Shown here: positions 37,504 to 45,237 of the stretch, piece after piece
How the letters are laid out: each line of letters begins with the position of its first letter
Position numbering within the stretch: position 1 is the stretch's first letter
DNA from: Streptomyces sp. PKU-EA00015
Lineage (GTDB): Bacteria > Actinomycetota > Actinomycetes > Streptomycetales > Streptomycetaceae
DNA length: 64,000 bases
Assembly: GCF_013387495.1 (NCBI RefSeq)
Contig: NZ_JABZEE010000002.1
Location: forward strand, 248,001 to 312,000
Direction: 5' to 3'
Made by a program: the position numbers and the translations under genes
Notes under the pieces: model-generated
The model's input: only the letters and a program-made list of their open reading frames with translations
What the model was told of the DNA's origin: nothing
The model's database searches: none

Positions 37504-37788
37504 ATGATCAAGATGCTGCATGACAAGGGCTTCCGCAGCGAGCACGCCTACACCGCAGCCTTCATGTCCATCGGCCTGTCCATCGCCACCTGGGCCCTAT
37601 CCCTCAACGCCGAGCCCGGCGCCGGCATCGCCCGTGCCGACCGGTGGGGCATCTTCATCGGCGAATGGGCACCCACATTCTTCGGCCTCGGGCTGGCGCT
37701 CTCCCACTACGAGCAGCAGGACGGCACCCTCACCGCCAGCGTGCGCGACATCCGCGCGGCGAAGGAGCGGCAGCAGGAAGCCATGTAG
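37504..37788 (+). CDS. small membrane protein with two predicted helices
   Basis: A 94-aa protein from ATG 37504; GTG 37501 is an equal alternative, both served by GGGAG. Two hydrophobic segments are visible, near residues 18-35 (AAFMSIGLSIATWALSL) and 50-68 (IFIGEWAPTFFGLGLALS), followed by a charged tail (SVRDIRAAKERQQEAM). It could be a superinfection-exclusion or holin-like protein, but the position in the left arm away from the lysin gene does not favour holin. A double hairpin follows. Confidence 0.65.
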   Translation: MIKMLHDKGFRSEHAYTAAFMSIGLSIATWALSLNAEPGAGIARADRWGIFIGEWAPTFFGLGLALSHYEQQDGTLTASVRDIRAAKERQQEAM

Positions 37789-37794
37789 GACAAA

Positions 37795-37849
37795 CGCCCG
37801 CCCTCGGTGAGGGGCGGGCGCGCCCCGCCTCCGTGTGGAGGCGGGGCGC
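37795..37849. terminator. tandem bidirectional terminator
   Basis: Two adjacent hairpins: CGCCCGCCCTC/GAGGGGCGGGCG (37795-37820, one bulged base) and GCGCCCCGCCTCC/GGAGGCGGGGCGC (37820-37849, perfect 13-bp stem, GTGT loop). They separate the rightward membrane protein gene from the leftward antirepressor gene and can serve both. Confidence 0.8.
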
Positions 37850-37867
37850 AGGCTTATGCTCGGCTCG

Positions 37868-38653
37868 TCAGGACGCCTTGCGCTTGTCCCAGAGGTCAGC
37901 GATGAGGTCGAGCCCATTCGAGGTGGCGTAGGCGGTCGGGAACGTCCAGCCGTTCGCCATCTCCATCTTCACGACGAAGAGGCCGGAGTCCTGGTGCGGC
38001 TTGCGCGGAAGGTTCCGAGCACCGCCCCGCTGAGACACCTGCCGCCGGAACACGTTGATCTCGACGAGCCAGGCGGTGAGGACCTTCACGTCGACGCCGA
38101 AGAGGTCGGCAGTCTCGCGCATGCCGATCAGTCCGTCGGCGGCGAGGAACTTGTCCCACTTGCCGGCCTTCGGCGCGGCGACCTCCAGCTCGGCCTTGAT
38201 CTTCTGCTCGCGCTCGAGGGCGAGGACGTACTGGCGGGCCATGTCCAGCTCGGACATCGGCTTGGTGGTTGCGAGCTCTGCTTTGCGGGTCTGCTCCGTG
38301 AAGTACACCTGCGCGGCGGCGACCTGCGGCTTGTTCGGGTCGCCGTTCATGGCGACCAGGTAGCAAGCCTGGCGGCTGAGCCGGAAGTCGCTCCTGGTTC
38401 GACCGCCAGTCCCTTGTTCGGTGAACGCCGAAAAAGCCTGGTCAGAGTAGGTGCCGGTGTTCTCCGAGGAGCGGATGGCCCGAGCGATCACGGTGTTGGA
38501 GAAGTCCTCCCACCGTGCGTATCCCATCAGCGGCATCAGCTCTCGTGCCGACCACCACTCGCCTGCGTGGTCCTCGCGGCGGATGGCATCGAAGGAACTC
38601 GCCCCTTGGTGGTTGCCATCTGCTGCTGACACGATAGTGTCTCTAGCGGACAA
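37868..38653 (-). CDS. phage antirepressor, DinD/BRO-like N-terminus and KilAC C-terminus
   Basis: A 261-aa protein. TTG 38653 is chosen because AAGGAGAG lies eight bases upstream; an in-frame ATG 13 codons further up would bury that site. The N-terminal part (residues 20-75) reads [20 protein letters not shown], then [20 protein letters not shown], like DinD/BRO proteins. After a helical linker ([20 protein letters not shown]) the C-terminus matches Kil[22 protein letters not shown] and [15 protein letters not shown]. Such proteins counteract the phage repressor. Its promoter lies in the 429-bp gap to the right. Confidence 0.85.
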   Translation of the reverse strand: MSARDTIVSAADGNHQGASSFDAIRREDHAGEWWSARELMPLMGYARWEDFSNTVIARAIRSSENTGTYSDQAFSAFTEQGTGGRTRSDFRLSRQACYLVAMNGDPNKPQVAAAQVYFTEQTRKAELATTKPMSELDMARQYVLALEREQKIKAELEVAAPKAGKWDKFLAADGLIGMRETADLFGVDVKVLTAWLVEINVFRRQVSQRGGARNLPRKPHQDSGLFVVKMEMANGWTFPTAYATSNGLDLIADLWDKRKAS

Positions 38654-39082
38654 GGTTCTCTCCTTGAACTCATGGCCCTCGGCGGGTGCCACCGCGCGGG
38701 GGCTGTTCCATGTGCGGCCGTGTGGCTCGCGACACTGGGCTGAAGCTTACGTGCTGTTACCGCCACTTGGGGTGCGACAGTGGTCAACTCGTGCGCGCGC
38801 GACACAATTTGGTGCAGGCCCGGCACGGTCGCTTCTCGCACGAACGCCCGCCCCTCTATGAGCCGGCGAATCCCGGGTGTCACGGTTTCCCAGTAACAGA
38901 CGAGCATCCGCGGAAGCTCCCTACACCGGGCATCGGCCACTGTTCAGCTGCTCCCCCGGGTTGGCACGAGGGGCTGACAAAGGGCAGGGGCTGGCCGGCT
39001 GGGGAGCGATAGACTCCGGCGCAGCCAGCCGCTGCCCCCGGCTCGGCTGGACCGATCAGACCTAAGGCAAGGAGCCTGACTG
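38654..39082. promoter_or_regulatory. 429-bp gene-free control region with repeated GCGACA motifs
   Basis: I see no supportable gene here. It separates two divergently transcribed phage genes. Three copies of a GCGACA core occur: GCGACACTGG (38729-38738), GCGACAGTGG (38774-38783) and GCGACACAAT (38799-38808). GGTCAACTC at 38782 reads TTGACC on the minus strand and may be the -35 of the antirepressor promoter. Near the right end GATAGACT (39008-39015) could be the -10 for the rightward gene. Confidence 0.4.
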
Positions 39083-39349
39083 ATGGGACGCGTCAAGCCC
39101 GGGAAGCCACACCGCGAACGCCTAATCCGCGAGACCCGCGAACCCGAGCAGCCCTTGCCCGACTGGCCCAAGAGCCACGTCAGCGCTGAACTGACCGGCG
39201 ACGATCAGTTCGAGTGCGTCCTCGTCACCATCCACGGAGTGGAGCATTACCTACATGCATCCACCGCGAGGGAACTTCAGTTGATGCTGGACAGCAAGCT
39301 GAAGGAGTACAACGGCGTGTGCGAAGAACTTGGGGTCCCTCAGGTGTGA
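39083..39349 (+). CDS. small hypothetical phage protein
   Basis: An 88-aa protein from ATG 39083, preceded by AAGGAG with good spacing. The N-terminal 35 residues are basic and Pro-rich (MGRVKPGKPHRERLIRETRE). The rest reads FECVLVTIHGVEHYLHASTA and ELQLMLDSKLKEYN, a beta-alpha unit. I recognise no family. It converges on the recombinase gene, whose stop is 25 bp away. Confidence 0.65.
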   Translation: MGRVKPGKPHRERLIRETREPEQPLPDWPKSHVSAELTGDDQFECVLVTIHGVEHYLHASTARELQLMLDSKLKEYNGVCEELGVPQV

Positions 39350-39373
39350 CCGCGCGCCGCGCATAACGTGCGG

Positions 39374-40183
39374 CTACCTGCTGCCGAGAATCCGCTCGGC
39401 GCGGGCACGGCGCTGCTCCTCCTTCTGCCAGGCGCGGCGCCTGGCAGAGCCCTCGTTGTTCTTCCTGCGCTCCTCGTCGTCGAGGAGGCGGGCCACGGTG
39501 CTCGGGTGCCACTGGCCGCCACGCTTGGACGGGATGCCCTTCTCGTTGGCCTTCCGGGCGATGGCCCTCACTCCGAGGCCCTCCGCCTTCCACTGCTTCA
39601 GCAGCGCCAGGTTCCGCGCCTCGCTCTCGTCGGTAGCGAGGGCCTTGTCCTCGGCGCGCTGTCCGTAGCGCGGGGCGCCGTAGGCGTAGCCCCCCAACTC
39701 GCCCTTCGTCTCGCGGCCTTCCCTGAGTCGCTTGCGGATGAGGCCGCGGTCGAGCTGAGCGAAGACTCCACGCATCTGCCGCATAGCCGTGCGCATGGGG
39801 TCGGTCTCGTCGTCCTCGAGGTGCTCGCCGTGGTCGGCGGTGAATGCCCGGCCGCCGAGTGCCCACACGTAGGACAGGACGGCTTCCTGCACGGTGAGCT
39901 CGCGGGCGAGACGGTCAAGGTTCGGGGCGAGGATGCCGTCTGCTCGTCCTTCGCGGATCCACTCCATGGCCTCCATGAGGCCCTCGCGTTCGTCGATCGT
40001 GGACTTCCCGGTGAGAGCTTCGTCGGTGACGACGTGGACGATCCGGTGTCCGCCGGCTGCGCTGGTGTTCCAGCGGCGGCAGTCTCGCTCTTGGGCGTCG
40101 AGACCGTAGCCATCGGTGGCTTGCCCGGCGGTGGAGACGCGGCGGCAGATGACGAGTCGGAGGCGCGCTGCAGGCTTGACCAT
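39374..40183 (-). CDS. short serine recombinase (resolvase-type)
   Basis: A 269-aa site-specific recombinase. The resolvase catalytic domain (residues 8-150) has the nucleophile serine in RRVSTAGQ, followed by GLDAQERDCRRW, LTGKSTIDEREGL and APNLDRLARELTVQEAV. Residues 165-240 match the start of the recombinase domain (GGYAYGAPRYG, GLGVRAIARKANEKGIPSKR, W-H-P-S-T-V-A-R-L-L). It ends there, without the zinc ribbon and coiled coil of large phage integrases, which are usually above 400 aa. The promoter region holds a palindrome. It may be the phage integrase or a resolvase/invertase. Confidence 0.85.
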   Translation of the reverse strand: MVKPAARLRLVICRRVSTAGQATDGYGLDAQERDCRRWNTSAAGGHRIVHVVTDEALTGKSTIDEREGLMEAMEWIREGRADGILAPNLDRLARELTVQEAVLSYVWALGGRAFTADHGEHLEDDETDPMRTAMRQMRGVFAQLDRGLIRKRLREGRETKGELGGYAYGAPRYGQRAEDKALATDESEARNLALLKQWKAEGLGVRAIARKANEKGIPSKRGGQWHPSTVARLLDDEERRKNNEGSARRRAWQKEEQRRARAERILGSR

Positions 40184-40189
40184 GTGTCA

Positions 40190-40231
40190 ATTGTACCCAT
40201 CTATAGATATAGATGGGACAGTGCAGGTCAA
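40190..40231 (-). promoter_or_regulatory. recombinase promoter region with a 22-bp palindrome (GA core)
   Basis: CCCATCTATA (40196-40205) and TATAGATGGG (40208-40217) are perfect inverted arms around the dinucleotide GA, strikingly A/T-rich for this DNA. On the minus strand TTGACC (40226-40231) could be a -35, and TACAAT (40190-40195), 6 nt before the ATG, a -10 for a leaderless message. The palindrome is either an operator or the recombinase's own crossover site, since inverted arms around a 2-bp core are the pattern serine recombinases use. Confidence 0.6.
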
Positions 40232-40269
40232 GCGAATGCCCCTCCCGCCCGAAGGCGAGAGGGGCTTCG

Positions 40270-40428
40270 TCAGGAAGGATTCTCCTGCAGCGGGGGCTCG
40301 GGGATCGGCTCTGGTGGGGCTGGTTCGGGCTGCGGTTCGAGGACGCCCATGTCGACGAGCGTCTCAGCGTCCGCGCCCGTCTGATCCATCTGCCGCACCG
40401 CAGGCCGCTCCGTGGGGAGTTCGCTCAT
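40270..40428 (-). CDS. small Pro-rich phage protein
   Basis: A 52-aa protein from ATG 40428, with AGGAGG seven bases upstream. The start overlaps the stop of the collagen-like gene (ATGA), so the two are translationally coupled. The N-terminal part is polar ([20 protein letters not shown]). The C-terminal half is acidic and Pro-rich ([11 protein letters not shown] and on), so probably unfolded. It has no recognised family. It is the last small gene of the late operon before the recombinase. Confidence 0.65.
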   Translation of the reverse strand: MSELPTERPAVRQMDQTGADAETLVDMGVLEPQPEPAPPEPIPEPPLQENPS

Positions 40429-41093
40429 GTCAGCCTCCTGTACGCGACGGTCGCGGCGAGGACACCCAGACTGAGAGGCCCGCTCGGGGACGGATCTGCG
40501 GCACCGTCCCGCCGGCACACGAGCGCGTCGGGATCGTTCTTCGCAGGCTGCAGGCTGTACCCGTCAGGGCACGTCTGCCCGTCCTTGCCGTCTTGGCCGT
40601 CGGCTCCGTCCTCACCAGGCGGGCCCTGGGGTCCTGCCGGGCCAGCTGGTCCCGCGGGACCGGGTTCGCCTTGCGGTCCAGGCGGGCCCGCTTCACCAGC
40701 GGTACCGTCCTCTCCCGCAGGCCCAGCGGATCCGACACCGTCTGTGCCGTCTGTGCCGTTGGCGCCCGGCTCCCCCGACGGTCCGGCCGGACCGATGGGA
40801 CCAGGCGGCCCCGTGGGCCCGGGGTCACCCTGCTGGCCGGGCGGACCGCTGGGTCCGACGATCCCCTCGCCCGGCTCGCCGCGTGAACCGGGCGGGCCGG
40901 CAACCGGCTTCTCCCCAAGCTGCTGAACCTGTGCGGCCAGCGCGTCCCGGGCAGCGTTCGCCTCGCGCAGGTCACGCGCCAGGCCCTGCGTCGTGATGAT
41001 GAGGAACGCGAACCCGGCCAGCCCGACAGCCACGGCCAGCGCGAACACGAGGTCGTGCCGACGGTGGACGAGCGCTCTGGTCCTGTGTTTCAT
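40425..41093 (-). CDS. collagen-like protein with an N-terminal membrane anchor
   Basis: A 222-aa protein. Residues 16-36 are a transmembrane segment ([20 protein letters not shown]), followed by a short helix ([20 protein letters not shown]). Residues 63-172 are Gly-X-Y triplets, many GPP, GPA or GEP, which should form a collagen triple helix. The C-terminal region has two cysteines (TCPDGYSLQ and ALVCRRDG) and ends in a weak hydrophobic stretch. Phage collagens are usually tail-fibre parts. A membrane-anchored one in the lysis region is unusual and suggests a role at the host envelope. Confidence 0.8.
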   Translation of the reverse strand: MKHRTRALVHRRHDLVFALAVAVGLAGFAFLIITTQGLARDLREANAARDALAAQVQQLGEKPVAGPPGSRGEPGEGIVGPSGPPGQQGDPGPTGPPGPIGPAGPSGEPGANGTDGTDGVGSAGPAGEDGTAGEAGPPGPQGEPGPAGPAGPAGPQGPPGEDGADGQDGKDGQTCPDGYSLQPAKNDPDALVCRRDGAADPSPSGPLSLGVLAATVAYRRLT

Positions 41094-41437
41094 GCGCCCG
41101 CCCCCTGTGTGTTGATGTACACCGTCAGGAGCAGCATCAGGATCGGAGCGACGATGGCGGAGAACAGCAGTCGCCGGTCCTGTGCGCGGCGGTCGGCCTG
41201 CTTCTGCGCCTCAGCGCGACGGTCCTTCTCCTCTTGCTCGAGCGCATCCTCGATCGACTTCACTCGCTCGATCAGCAGTGCCGCGGCGGTGTCGCTCGCT
41301 ACCTTCTCCAGCTGGTAGCGCTCCATCGACACTTTGCTGTCGAGCCGGACACCCAGCTCTCGGAAGTCCTCCTTGAGGTCTTGGCGGACGTCCTCGAGGC
41401 GTCGCATCACCTCGCCGAGAGTCGGGTCGTTCTGCAC
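41090..41437 (-). CDS. coiled-coil protein with C-terminal membrane helix, lysis-associated
   Basis: A 115-aa protein from GTG 41437. Residues 5-85 form a heptad-rich helix ([20 protein letters not shown] and on, then [20 protein letters not shown]). A C-terminal transmembrane segment ([19 protein letters not shown], residues 90-108) follows. This is the architecture of XhlA-like hemolysin/holin partners. It lies between the holin-like gene and the collagen-like gene and overlaps the latter by ATGA. A role in lysis timing is inferred. Confidence 0.7.
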   Translation of the reverse strand: MQNDPTLGEVMRRLEDVRQDLKEDFRELGVRLDSKVSMERYQLEKVASDTAAALLIERVKSIEDALEQEEKDRRAEAQKQADRRAQDRRLLFSAIVAPILMLLLTVYINTQGAGA

Positions 41438-41449
41438 GGGTGGCTCCGA

Positions 41450-41800
41450 TCAGACGCCGGTCGGCTTGATGGGTGCCGGCGTGGGTGACACCTGTACGCG
41501 GGTCAGCAGGGTGAGCGCGGCGAGGACGGCCGTGTTGATGGCGCCCACGGTTTCCTGCCCCACCTCGTAGCCGAACGTGCCGACGAGAACGGCTCCGGCG
41601 CCGACGATGGCCGTGAATGCCTGCGGGGCGACGGGCCGGGTCATGAGTGCGGCGATGCCGCCGAGGATTGCGGTGGCGACACCGACTATGGCGCCGGCCT
41701 GTTCTGCCGTCAGGCTGGTGATGCCGAGGGACACGATGAGGCCGAGCACTGCGGCCAGCGTGTTCAGGACGACAACCGGTTCGCGTCCGAAGAGCTTCAT
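41450..41800 (-). CDS. putative holin
   Basis: A 116-aa hydrophobic protein from ATG 41800, seven bases after the endolysin stop. Three hydrophobic segments are visible: VVVLNTLAAVLGLIVSLGI, AGAIVGVATAILGGIAALM and FTAIVGAGAVLVGTFGYEV, with a weaker fourth near residue 90. Size, number of helices and position next to the endolysin fit an actinophage holin that permeabilises the membrane at lysis. The C-terminus is Pro-rich. Confidence 0.75.
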   Translation of the reverse strand: MKLFGREPVVVLNTLAAVLGLIVSLGITSLTAEQAGAIVGVATAILGGIAALMTRPVAPQAFTAIVGAGAVLVGTFGYEVGQETVGAINTAVLAALTLLTRVQVSPTPAPIKPTGV

Positions 41801-41807
41801 TGCAGGC

Positions 41808-42860
41808 TCACTTCCAGTAGAGGCCGCGCACCCGCGCGGCAGTGATCGGGCCCGGCGTCGGGCTGTCGTTGTTGCCGGGGTAATAGATGACCTCGAAGCG
41901 GACCTTCTCCGTCGGCTCCACAGAGCCGGCGTGCGGGAAGTCCATGAAGCTGGCGCCGCCCGTGGTCATACGCTCGACGATTGGCCCGGTCCAGCGGGAG
42001 CCGTCGGGCCGCACATGGACGAAGCGGCCCTGCACGGTGCCGAGCGGGACGGGATCCTCGATGGTGAGGTGTACGGACGCCGTGTAGTGGGTCGCCCCGG
42101 TGAGCAGGTCGGTCCTCGAGATGGGGATCGTTGTCCACTTCGCCGCTGGCACTGTCTGCGGGGTGTCGGTGGCGAGACTCCAGTTGACGGGCATGTCGGT
42201 CTCCTCAGACGGCGCAGGGGCTGGGGCCGGTGCGGGCTTGGGCTGCGGGGCGGGTGCGAGCCGTTCCTTGATGCGGCCGCGCATCCAGTCCATGCCGAAG
42301 CCGCGCGGGTCGACCTTCCCCGGCTGCCACTCCAGGTGGCCGATGACGGATCGGTGCGACCAGCCGTGCGCCCGGCAGATCGCCGCGGCCGCCTTCTCGA
42401 TCGCCTCGAGCTGGGCGTCGGGCCACGGGTCCTTGCCGTCGCCGAGGTTGATGGCCTCGAAGCCGTAGAAGTGCCGGTTGCCGTCGGTGTTCGCCTCGTT
42501 GTCCGCGGGCAGCGTGGCGCTCTCGTTGACCACGGCCTGGTGGACGTCGTCGTCGCCCGATCCGGCATGGTTCGCGCGCCCGGCGCTGACGAGGTAGACG
42601 GTGCCGTCCTTGGCGATGACACCGTGGCACAGAGGACCCGGCAGGCTGGAGTGGCCGTTGTAGCAGAGTTCGACGCTGGCCAGGGTCTGCTTCGCCGTGT
42701 CGCCGCGGGTCACGGTGTGGTGGATCATCACCCCGTTCACCGGGCCCCACGCGCCCTTGTGGTTCCGGTTGTGCGTGCGCCAGGAGCGCACCTCCACCAC
42801 GCGCAGGCCCTCGCCGCGGAGGGCCTTCAGCAGCCTGTCAGCGGACAGGGGTGTGGCCAT
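41808..42860 (-). CDS. endolysin: N-acetylmuramoyl-L-alanine amidase
   Basis: A 350-aa lysin starting at ATG 42860 after GGAGACCTG. The Amidase_2 domain (residues 25-200) shows the zinc histidines in VNGVMIHHTVT (H47/H48) and IGHLEWQPGKVDPRGFGMDW, with GVIAKDGTVYLVSAG and NRHFYGFEAINLGDG between. A Pro/Ala linker (APAPQPKPAPAPAPAP) leads to a beta-rich C-terminal domain of about 120 residues that probably binds the cell wall. It cleaves the amide between MurNAc and L-Ala in peptidoglycan. Confidence 0.92.
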   Translation of the reverse strand: MATPLSADRLLKALRGEGLRVVEVRSWRTHNRNHKGAWGPVNGVMIHHTVTRGDTAKQTLASVELCYNGHSSLPGPLCHGVIAKDGTVYLVSAGRANHAGSGDDDVHQAVVNESATLPADNEANTDGNRHFYGFEAINLGDGKDPWPDAQLEAIEKAAAAICRAHGWSHRSVIGHLEWQPGKVDPRGFGMDWMRGRIKERLAPAPQPKPAPAPAPAPSEETDMPVNWSLATDTPQTVPAAKWTTIPISRTDLLTGATHYTASVHLTIEDPVPLGTVQGRFVHVRPDGSRWTGPIVERMTTGGASFMDFPHAGSVEPTEKVRFEVIYYPGNNDSPTPGPITAARVRGLYWK

Positions 42861-42876
42861 CAGGTCTCCAGATATA

Positions 42877-42900
42877 GAAAAGCCCCGACGCTGCGGGGCT
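42877..42900 (-). terminator. terminator between tail and lysis genes
   Basis: On the minus strand AGCCCC-GCAGCGTC-GGGGCT (42881-42900) is followed by TTTTCTAT. This is a rare U-tract terminator in this genome. It lies 23 bp after the fibre-type gene and 17 bp before the lysin start, so it may lower lysis gene expression relative to tail genes. Confidence 0.8.
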
Positions 42901-42922
42901 GGTGGGCGGGTGGCGGGGCAGG

Positions 42923-43516
42923 TCAGTCGTCGACCCAGGTGGCCATCATTCGCACGTTGTCGTTGGTGCCGATGCCGGCGTTGCCGGAGATCGTCCTCAG
43001 CGTGATCTCTCCGGCGTCGTTGATGATCGCCTCGCCGTCGACGGCGCCGGTCGCGTACAAGGTGTTGATGGTCTCGGGCGGGCGCCACGCGCTCGGGAGG
43101 GTGCCGATCAGCGGCTCCGGGGAGAGGTTGCCGGAGCCGGCGCTGCTCTCGTTGAGGGTGCCGCCGGTGCGGGTGATGAGGACCACGACGGTCGAGATCC
43201 CTGACGCGCGGCGGCCGATGAAGCTGCTGACCGACCAGCCTGTCTCGGCGGTGAGGCCGGTCGTCGCGGTGGTGATGACCGGCGGCGGCACGACCCACGA
43301 GCTCCCGTTGTAGACCTCGATCCTGTTCACGTCCTGCAGCCACGTCGTCATGCCCTCGACCGGCGAGGTCAGGGTCGCGTTCCGGGTGGACGCCGAAGTG
43401 AAGGAGAGGACGGACCGCTTCAGGACCAGCTGTACTGCTGCCATGACGACGGAGATGTCGGGCGGGCTGGTCTTGCCCGGGATGGTGATGGACTGCCCGT
43501 AGTCGTCAGTAGCCAC
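42923..43516 (-). CDS. putative tail fibre or baseplate-associated protein
   Basis: A 197-aa protein from GTG 43516 with AAGGAGG upstream. It has no recognised domain. It is rich in Thr, Ser and Val (ITIPGKTSPPDISVVMAAVQ, then VYNGSSWVVPPPVITTATTG), as expected of a beta-structured virion surface protein. It is the last gene before a terminator, following DUF5047 and another tail gene, the usual place for fibres or receptor-binding proteins. Confidence 0.6.
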   Translation of the reverse strand: MATDDYGQSITIPGKTSPPDISVVMAAVQLVLKRSVLSFTSASTRNATLTSPVEGMTTWLQDVNRIEVYNGSSWVVPPPVITTATTGLTAETGWSVSSFIGRRASGISTVVVLITRTGGTLNESSAGSGNLSPEPLIGTLPSAWRPPETINTLYATGAVDGEAIINDAGEITLRTISGNAGIGTNDNVRMMATWVDD

Positions 43517-43527
43517 ATCGCCTCCTT

Positions 43528-44139
43528 TCAGTAGAGCCGGTAGCGGGCCACATCGAGCGAGGCCCACGTGGCCGTGCCGGTGAAGTCGATGATCTGGATC
43601 GTGCCGTTCGTGTTGATGTCGAGGGCGCCGTGCACACCGGTCGCCAACTGTGTGAGGAACCTGGCCTTCCCCGCAGGCCGGGCCTCCACGGGTAGCGTCG
43701 CGACCGTCGACGTGGTCGTCGTCGAAGCCGGGGCGCGCGCGAGGCCGCACAAACTGGCCGTGCCGTCGCCGTTGATGCGGTACGCGGGCGAGTAGTACGG
43801 GGAGCCCCACGCCGACCAGGTACCGGAGAAGGTGAGCGCCTGCCACGTGCCCGCGGTGCTGGCGGGGGCTGTGCGCCCGTCCGCGATCCAACTGCCCGCG
43901 CCGGAGACGGTGATCGTGATCAGGTCGCCGACGGCTGGTGAGACGTAGGTGGAGCGCCGCCGGGCGACGATCCCGTCGGTCGTGGTGATCGTGCCGTCGG
44001 TGCCGACCGTTGCGACAGATGCGAGCCGCCAGTCCGCGCCGCGGACGGATGGGGTGGCGGCGGCTGCCCGGGTGGTCTCTGCGCGGAGGGCGTCGGCGAG
44101 CTCGGCAAGCACGGCCGCCATGGACTGTGTGCCGGTCAC
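43528..44139 (-). CDS. putative minor tail / fibre protein
   Basis: A 203-aa protein from GTG 44139, preceded by AAGGAGG and overlapping the DUF5047 gene stop by 4 bases. An N-terminal helix (MAAVLAELADALRAETTRAA) is followed by an OB-like stretch (GDLITITVSGAGSWIADGRT) and a Ser/Thr/Tyr-rich jelly-roll-like C-terminus ending WASLDVARYRLY. The position after the baseplate-type proteins suggests a virion surface protein. Confidence 0.65.
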   Translation of the reverse strand: MTGTQSMAAVLAELADALRAETTRAAAATPSVRGADWRLASVATVGTDGTITTTDGIVARRRSTYVSPAVGDLITITVSGAGSWIADGRTAPASTAGTWQALTFSGTWSAWGSPYYSPAYRINGDGTASLCGLARAPASTTTTSTVATLPVEARPAGKARFLTQLATGVHGALDINTNGTIQIIDFTGTATWASLDVARYRLY

Positions 44140-45227
44140 GAACCCTCCTTCGCGGAGATGGTCTGGACGCTGAAGTCCCCGCCGACCTCGAGCGGGACGC
44201 TGAAGGAGGCGACCTGGTGGAGCTCGCGGGTTCCGTCGGGGTAGACGACGCGGATCACATCCCCGGGCTCCAATGCCGGGTTCGGCAGCGTGCTGATGTC
44301 GGCGCTGGCGTTCGGGGCCTTCGCCGAGCGGAGCAGCAGCGTTGCCGCCGCGGTGCACTGCCCGGTCGTCGTCAGCGTCGACGAGCTGTAGAACATGGGC
44401 CTGCGCCCGAACGGGCCGCCCCAGTAGGTCTCGCTGCCGGGGTCGTTGTCGACGACGAGATCGGAGAACGGGCCCGCACCGGTCTCCGTGGATTCGCCTC
44501 TCGCGAGGACGCCGTTGTAGACGCCGTCCACGCTCATGCTGCGAGTGGCGGACACGTACACGCCGCCCTCGCCCGCAGCAACCTCCCAGACGGGGGTGGC
44601 GGTCAGCAGGTCGGGCAGCTCGGCGATGACGAACGTCCCGCCCGCGTCGCAGTACACCTCGGCCCCGATCGCCGCCCCGAGTTCGAGGATCGCCGCCCAC
44701 GGGTCGCCTTCGACGTCCCAGGTGCGGGCCCCGATCGTCGCGCCCGCGACCGTGGACACGATCTGCGCGTCGGGTATCGACCGCTGGATCAGCGCCGTGA
44801 TCGAGTTGACCGCATTGCCGGTCGCCCGGTGCGGCGCCACGAACTTGTCGTCCGCGATGACGGCCTCGAGGCTCTTGCCGCTGATGGTGACGGGTCCCTC
44901 GTCGACGTCCCCTCCTACCTCGTCGACGCGGAACACGCCCAGCGGCACCAGCTCCTGGGCACCGTCTGAGTAGCGGACGCCGCGGGCCAGCCGCAGCTGC
45001 GCGCCGTAGGTGGCCACCTTGTCCGCCGGGGTGCGTGGGATCAGCGACAGGTCGGCGACCGTGACCGTGCAGGTGCGGCGGGTCTGGCTGCCGCGGTCCA
45101 CAGTGACCGAGCCGCCGACGTGCTCCAGATGCTCGACCTGCCCGTCCGTGCGGAACAGGGTGACCTCGGTGACCGGGGCGTGGGATTCGGCGAGAGTCGG
45201 CAGGAACCGGTCGGAGAATGGATACAA
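44136..45227 (-). CDS. DUF5047-like minor tail protein
   Basis: A 363-aa protein. The start must be a rare TTG at 45227 (reading MYPFSDRFLPTLAESHAPVT), because AGGGGAGG lies just upstream and conserved sequence begins at once. Blocks VTLFRTDGQVEHLEHVGGSV, GDPWAAILELGAAIGAEVYC and ALEPGDVIRVVYPDGTRELH fit the Streptomyces phage family I know as DUF5047. It is probably a baseplate hub-like component at the tail tip. It follows the large tail protein by 10 bp. Confidence 0.8.
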   Translation of the reverse strand: MYPFSDRFLPTLAESHAPVTEVTLFRTDGQVEHLEHVGGSVTVDRGSQTRRTCTVTVADLSLIPRTPADKVATYGAQLRLARGVRYSDGAQELVPLGVFRVDEVGGDVDEGPVTISGKSLEAVIADDKFVAPHRATGNAVNSITALIQRSIPDAQIVSTVAGATIGARTWDVEGDPWAAILELGAAIGAEVYCDAGGTFVIAELPDLLTATPVWEVAAGEGGVYVSATRSMSVDGVYNGVLARGESTETGAGPFSDLVVDNDPGSETYWGGPFGRRPMFYSSSTLTTTGQCTAAATLLLRSAKAPNASADISTLPNPALEPGDVIRVVYPDGTRELHQVASFSVPLEVGGDFSVQTISAKEGS

Positions 45228-45237
45228 GACGCCTCCC

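Noticed and set aside
37406..37504. 32-codon frame before the small membrane protein gene
   Set aside because: It has a TGATG-type overlap but no ribosome site and an unlikely composition, so it was left out.
38536..38940. 134-codon minus-strand frame across the antirepressor promoter
   Set aside because: It overlaps the true antirepressor start in another frame, is low-complexity and lacks a ribosome site.
40425..41093. Collagen-like repeat as a simple DNA tandem repeat or CRISPR-like array
   Set aside because: The triplet pattern is at protein level; DNA units vary and there are no spacers. No CRISPR array was found anywhere in the window.
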